A stretch of 64,000 nucleotides of DNA, taken from contig JAXRKP010000205.1 in NCBI GenBank assembly GCA_037039925.1, positions 10,001-74,000 of the forward strand, read 5' to 3'. The DNA is from Doris montereyensis. Lineage: Eukaryota; Mollusca; Gastropoda; Nudibranchia; Dorididae. Positions 60,061-64,000 of this stretch are shown here, in pieces. The translations under genes were made by a program, and so were the position numbers. Under the pieces are notes generated by a model, which worked only from the letters and a program-made list of their open reading frames with translations, ran no database searches and was not told the origin of the DNA. Within the stretch, counting starts at the first letter, position 1. Every line of letters starts with the position of its first letter.

Positions 60061-61430
60061 CTCACCAGTGAGGGCTTTCAACTTCTCGGACGTAATTATG
60101 TTTTGTTCAGTATCCTTGCACCTGTCGTACCGCCAGGCGGTTGATTATCTATGGAAACAGTGGTCATTGAGGTCCCCGCAAATACTTCAGGGCTTCGGCT
60201 CAGGGGTGAAAAGATCCTTGGGGTTAGTCCGAGGCGAGCTTACTAACAACTAAGCACGCCTCGGGTTAGTCTTAAATTAAGCTCGTTCCGCTCGCCGTCT
60301 TATAAACACACTTAATAACAATATGCAATTATAATAGAAAAAAGGATGAGATTCCTAAAGGTGTCAATCAAAACAGGTCTTTTCGTCTCGAAATATTGCT
60401 AATTATTAATCGAAATTTTCAATTGGTTCTCTTTGAAAGATCTGTTTTTAATCGTGTAATTGTTAATCTGATTCATTCCCGATGCGTTTTGTGAAAGCTT
60501 AATAAAGGCCCCTTTACACGTACAGTTGATTCATCAACAAACTGTACGATATCGAAAGGATGGCGGGAATTCTATCAACTTCTCGATAAATCTGAGCGTG
60601 TATGGAACCGCGCAATCCTCTGGATATGGAAGGGTTCTCAGCCCAGGCGTCAGATATTTTCCTGCAGGCGAACTGAAGGATGAGCGACGAGTGGCGACGA
60701 GGGAGTGACTTCTTTGATGTTGCCGCAGGCGGAGTTAAAAATGCAGTCTAAAAATTACCTAAATATTAGTCAAATCAGAAAAATAAAATGAGTTTCTTGA
60801 TCAGCGACCTAAAATTAGTGAAAATCACGCGGGGGACGCAATTTAATGTTGTGTTTTTGTTGTTGTTGACGTTTTGAATTTCGCGCCAACTAGCTACAAC
60901 TCAAGTACAACAGTCCAAGGAGTGACAGTTTAAAGATAAAAACTGTTCGTCTGAGCGGATCTTCTCTCGTCGACAAACTGTCAGGACCATGCTGACCTAG
61001 ATCTAGACTGTCAGTTCGTCGCCCATCCTTCAGTTCGCCGGCGGGAAAATATCTGGAGCCTGGGCTGAGACAGAGAACCCTTCGATATCGAGAGGATTGC
61101 TCGTTTCCACGCTCAGGTTTATCGAGAAGTTGATAGGATTCCCGTCATCCTTTCGATATCGTACATTTTTGTCGATGAATTTAACTGTACAACTGTACGT
61201 GTAAAGATGCCTTTACTAAGCTTTCACAAAACGCATCGGGAATGAATCAGATTAATAATTATACAATTAAAAAGATTAAAAAACAAATCTTTCAAATGGT
61301 TTTTATTTCATAACGAAGAGAAAAGTTTATGAGGAAATGTAATGTAGGAAAGTTTAACAAGTTTCCTCAATTTTTCACCTGCCCGTATTTTTCCACCGGC
61401 TGCAGGCGGCCGCTTGTGGTACCTAGTAAA
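60060..61430 (+). repeat. Dispersed repeat R2, copy 2
   Basis: Reverse-complement relative of 39480-40230. It holds the TAATTATGTTTTGTTCAGTA/GGTTGATTATCTATGGAAAC block, GCTCGTTCCGCTCGCCGTCT, the inverted-repeat core, then CAAATGGTTTTTATTTCATA and the CCGGCTGCAGGCGGCCGCTT end. Confidence 0.6.
60427..61292. repeat. Long inverted repeat (foldback structure)
   Basis: The left arm at 60427-60695 (GAAAGATCTGTTTTTAATC, GATTCATTCCCGATGCGTTT, CCCTTTACACGTACAGTTG, TACGATATCGAAAGGATGGC, TCTATCAACTTCTCGATAAA, CGAACTGAAGGATG) is mirrored by the right arm at about 61020-61292 with roughly 10% differences. The spacer is about 320 bp. The inner part from CCTTTACACGTAC may itself be a nested foldback transposon. 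Confidence 0.8.
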
Positions 61431-62470
61431 GGAACAGATAATTTTTCAGATGTTTTGAATAACATGGAAGTAGCTCTCATTCTTTAAAATAAAATTGATA
61501 AAACTCTAAATGAAAGTATTAAATTAAAAAAAACTCGCGTTAAAATGATTATATTTCTTAGTATTGCATCATTACTGATCGATATAATAATTTTACGGAG
61601 TTTGGCTGTAACATGGTTTTCCCCGATATTAGTGTGTTTGATATAAAGTTATATGAACGTTTAAAATATCTAAACAAATAGGTGCCCTAACACATATGAT
61701 ATTTGGAGTATGATAACCAATTAAGTGCTCTTACTCCATTTTAAGAACGTGTTAGAGGACCTCTTTCAGCTAGACATTTTTTTGTTTTCATACGTTTGTT
61801 AATATTACGTTTTAACACATATTTTCTACATATTGAACACTTGTTTTGTTCCCCAAGATATTTTCTATAACACTTGCTTCATTTGTTCCTATATCATACT
61901 ATATGTCCAATATTTAGTTTTTTCAAAGGCATCTCCGATAGTTTTTTAATCTCCACAATCATAACAGTATTAAGCGCGTTTCATCCAACTAATACTGCAT
62001 TCATATGTTTATCTAAATTATATTTTTTTGTTTGTTACGACGGTTACTTGTAAATAATTACATGTATTTTTTTTTTCCATTTTAATGAAAAGAACATTTT
62101 TACTTTTCTCCTCTAATAAAAATCACAAGGGTTTCGCAGTATTTCAATAATTTTTGGCGTATTAGTCTAAATTTCAGTAAATCCAAGATCACATCGTAGC
62201 AACTCTTGATATTCTTCAAACATCACACTTCATTTTATATACTTATACAAAGAAGATATTTTTATATGAAATCTTTCTTCAATAAAATTATTAAAGTCAT
62301 TACCTGTATAATCATAGAACATATAGAGTAACTTAAAATTCTTAAATACTTCCGAAGAACATAATTATAATTAATAGTATTTTTTTGTCAACATATTTAT
62401 TTATTTTTATCAACTGAACACATAGGTTAAGAACATCAATACCTGTTGAATTGGTTATTTCTACTGAGAT
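61430..62470 (-). pseudogene. Decayed AT-rich ORF with a zinc-ribbon-like motif
   Basis: Read on the - strand, FKNFKLLYMFYDYTGNDFNN, then FIEERFHIKISSLYKYIK (about 62340-62225), and at about 61860-61750 GEQNKCSICRKYVLKRNINK with a C-x-x-C start and a following KTKKC. Stops separate the blocks. Similar motifs occur in proteins of virus-like DNA elements, so this could be a second remnant of the 52-56.5 kb element, but the link is weak. Confidence 0.3.
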
Positions 62471-62499
62471 ATCAGGTACTCCCAAACTGTTGCAGGTAC

Positions 62500-62735
62500 C
62501 CATGTGCAACAAAGGTCAAGCGAGAAAATGTGCTACTTGAACACTAACTTCAGATCTAACATTGCTAGGATAGGACTTTAATAGGAGGCAAACACAGAAT
62601 TTAGTTTTACTTGGAAAAAAAGAAGAGAAAATATTTCAGCCGTCGGCAGGGCTTGCAGTTTGAAGTTGAATCCATGACCTTGGGTTGAAAGGCTGACACC
62701 TTGCCTTTGGACTAAAGTCTCCCTTAATTAGGCTA
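62500..62735 (-). mobile_element. SINE remnants: family A head, possible family B piece
   Basis: At 62640-62730 the reverse complement reads AAGGCAAGGTGTCAGCCTTT, then CAACCCAAGGTCATGGATTC, the family A head. At 62495-62575 GTACCCATGTGCA and CTAACATTGCTAGGAT faintly resemble family B in the same orientation. Confidence 0.45.
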
Positions 62736-63520
62736 TCAACACCTCTAGGTGATAAGAGGATGAACAATAAAGGCGATATTTTCATACGAAGTCCCTCTGT
62801 CATGAAAATGAAAGACGCATGACAGTATTGACAGGTTGAGGACACTGAGTTATCTTATTGAAAGTAGCTGTTCCAGACTATAAAATTTTAATTTCAAAAG
62901 TGTTTCCTTTATGTAAAACAGATAGTACTTCCCAGACCATTAATAACAGTTTTTAAATGATCAAAATCGGTTGATAAATTAAAAAGTTATGAATTTTACT
63001 AATATTTTTCCACTTAGGATTTTTACGCTATGATTCAAAATGTGAAATTATGCCAATTTTACGAGGTTCTAGAATCCATAAAAATGGTATGAGCTTAAAT
63101 ACTTTACATGCATCCGTCAGCCATACACATAGAAAAATAGAAAAACAAGCAATGAGACTGTTATCTTGGTCACAACTGTCAAAAAATGGCATTTTTGGGA
63201 GTACATAAACATGCCATAAATCATAGAAAGACCATATAACTTCCCTTAAATGCAGATATGGTGCCAGACAGTTAGCCCAATTTTTTTCAGAGACATAGAA
63301 GAAATATTTTCTGAATTATTATACCACCAAACCGGGCAAAAAGCATAATTTGGGCTCGGGAAGATATTTTGGCAAAAATCAGGTTTTTCATCATAATGAA
63401 AGTTATTGTAAATGCAATGGCTTCAGTCTCCCGTTTTCTTTCATACTGGGAATTATTCTCCAAATATGAAAAAGAAAAAAGCTTTCTGTAATTTACTGTC
63501 TACAACTACGAATGCTGCAG
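62735..63520. other. AT-rich sequence, no recognised gene
   Basis: Long AT-rich stretch with only short frames. Nothing is claimed. Confidence 0.35.
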
Positions 63521-63850
63521 TGTAAGCGTACGGCCAACAAAAACAGCGCCTCCATTTTGGAATAATGAATGTGATTCGTTTGATACTTTTACAAAGAACC
63601 TAAAGACACACCTTTTTACATTCTAAAACTGATATATATTACTCATGTTATAGCATATTCTTAAAATGCATTAGTTACTGATGCTATAATATGTTCATAT
63701 CATATGTTTCTCTATGTTTTATGTTACCAAAAATGAGTGAATTAGTGTGAAGTGCCGTGAGCTTGTTTATAAATTTATTTATATAATAATATATGAGAAG
63801 TGGCGCTGTAAAATTGTTCAGTTATGTTATTATATTATTATGTATACAGT
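63520..63850 (+). mobile_element. CR1/L2-like LINE 3' end
   Basis: The + strand frame APPFWNN...SFDTFTKNLKTHLFTF followed by TAA (63625) is the typical C terminus of CR1/L2-like ORF2 proteins (APxxWN...FKxxLKTHLF). The 3' UTR has the usual GTGAAGTGCCGTGAGCTTGT and AGTGGCGCTGTAAAA words. Only the last part of the element is present. Confidence 0.7.
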
Positions 63851-64000
63851 CATTGGTCACACTTGGGTCTTTTATTAAGTACTTGAACAGGAGGAGGCAA
63901 AATTAATTCAATGTCAACTCTCCCAAAATTGCAAGTTGAAACGGGAGAGACAGTAAATCCCTATTCACCCATGTTACATTAATTAAACTTAAACAGATAA

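Overview
The window is animal nuclear DNA. Genes are split by canonical GT-AG introns, and the sequence is dominated by microsatellites, minisatellites, tRNA-derived SINE-like repeats, decayed LINEs and DNA transposons. Stretches such as 28.6-29.1, 36.7-37.3 and 45.6-46.3 kb are full of TCTAGA/AGATCT-type words. With the retroelement families present, this suggests a lophotrochozoan, most likely a gastropod mollusc; that placement is an inference.

Two host genes are supported. On the + strand, seven exons between 5793 and 19309 encode the C-terminal catalytic domain of a prolyl 4-hydroxylase alpha subunit, with the iron-binding HxD, the distal H and the 2-oxoglutarate lysine all visible. The 5' exons are not in the window, and almost every intron is filled by simple repeats. 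On the - strand, ribosomal protein S26 (eS26) is read from three coding exons (41685-41507, 36306-36173, 30834-30676). Its last exon encodes an unusual polyglycine C-terminal tail. Intron 3 holds six tandem copies (about 0.55-0.81 kb apart) of a sequence that folds, on the host strand, as a canonical box H/ACA snoRNA. A related 5' hairpin lies in intron 2. This snoRNA array and the polyglycine tail are the most notable observations.

Layout: 1-4.47 kb, 30-bp minisatellite; 4.6-19.3 kb, prolyl hydroxylase gene with repeat-filled introns, SINEs and four LINE fragments; 19.35-23.5 kb, one satellite lineage with 45-, 22/23- and 24-bp subfamilies starting just after the hydroxylase stop codon; 23.8-30 kb, dispersed repeats, a TA-flanked MITE and a LINE with a nuclease-like C-terminal domain inserted into a dispersed repeat; 30.7-42.2 kb, RPS26 with its snoRNA array; 43.5-45.4 kb, inverted-repeat element with a GA/CT interior; 45.4-51.9 kb, dispersed repeats, an IS630/Tc1-like transposase relic and GA/GACA arrays; 52.0-56.5 kb, an AT-rich decayed virus-like element (Polinton/adintovirus type) with a packaging-ATPase-like gene; 57-64 kb, AT-rich repeats, a long inverted repeat and the 3' tail of a CR1/L2-like LINE.

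Several one-base lesions interrupt otherwise well conserved exons in both host genes (near 8281-8306, 16737 and 41621). Because exon phase and splice sites stay intact around them, residual assembly indels are a likelier cause than gene death, but this cannot be settled from the sequence alone.
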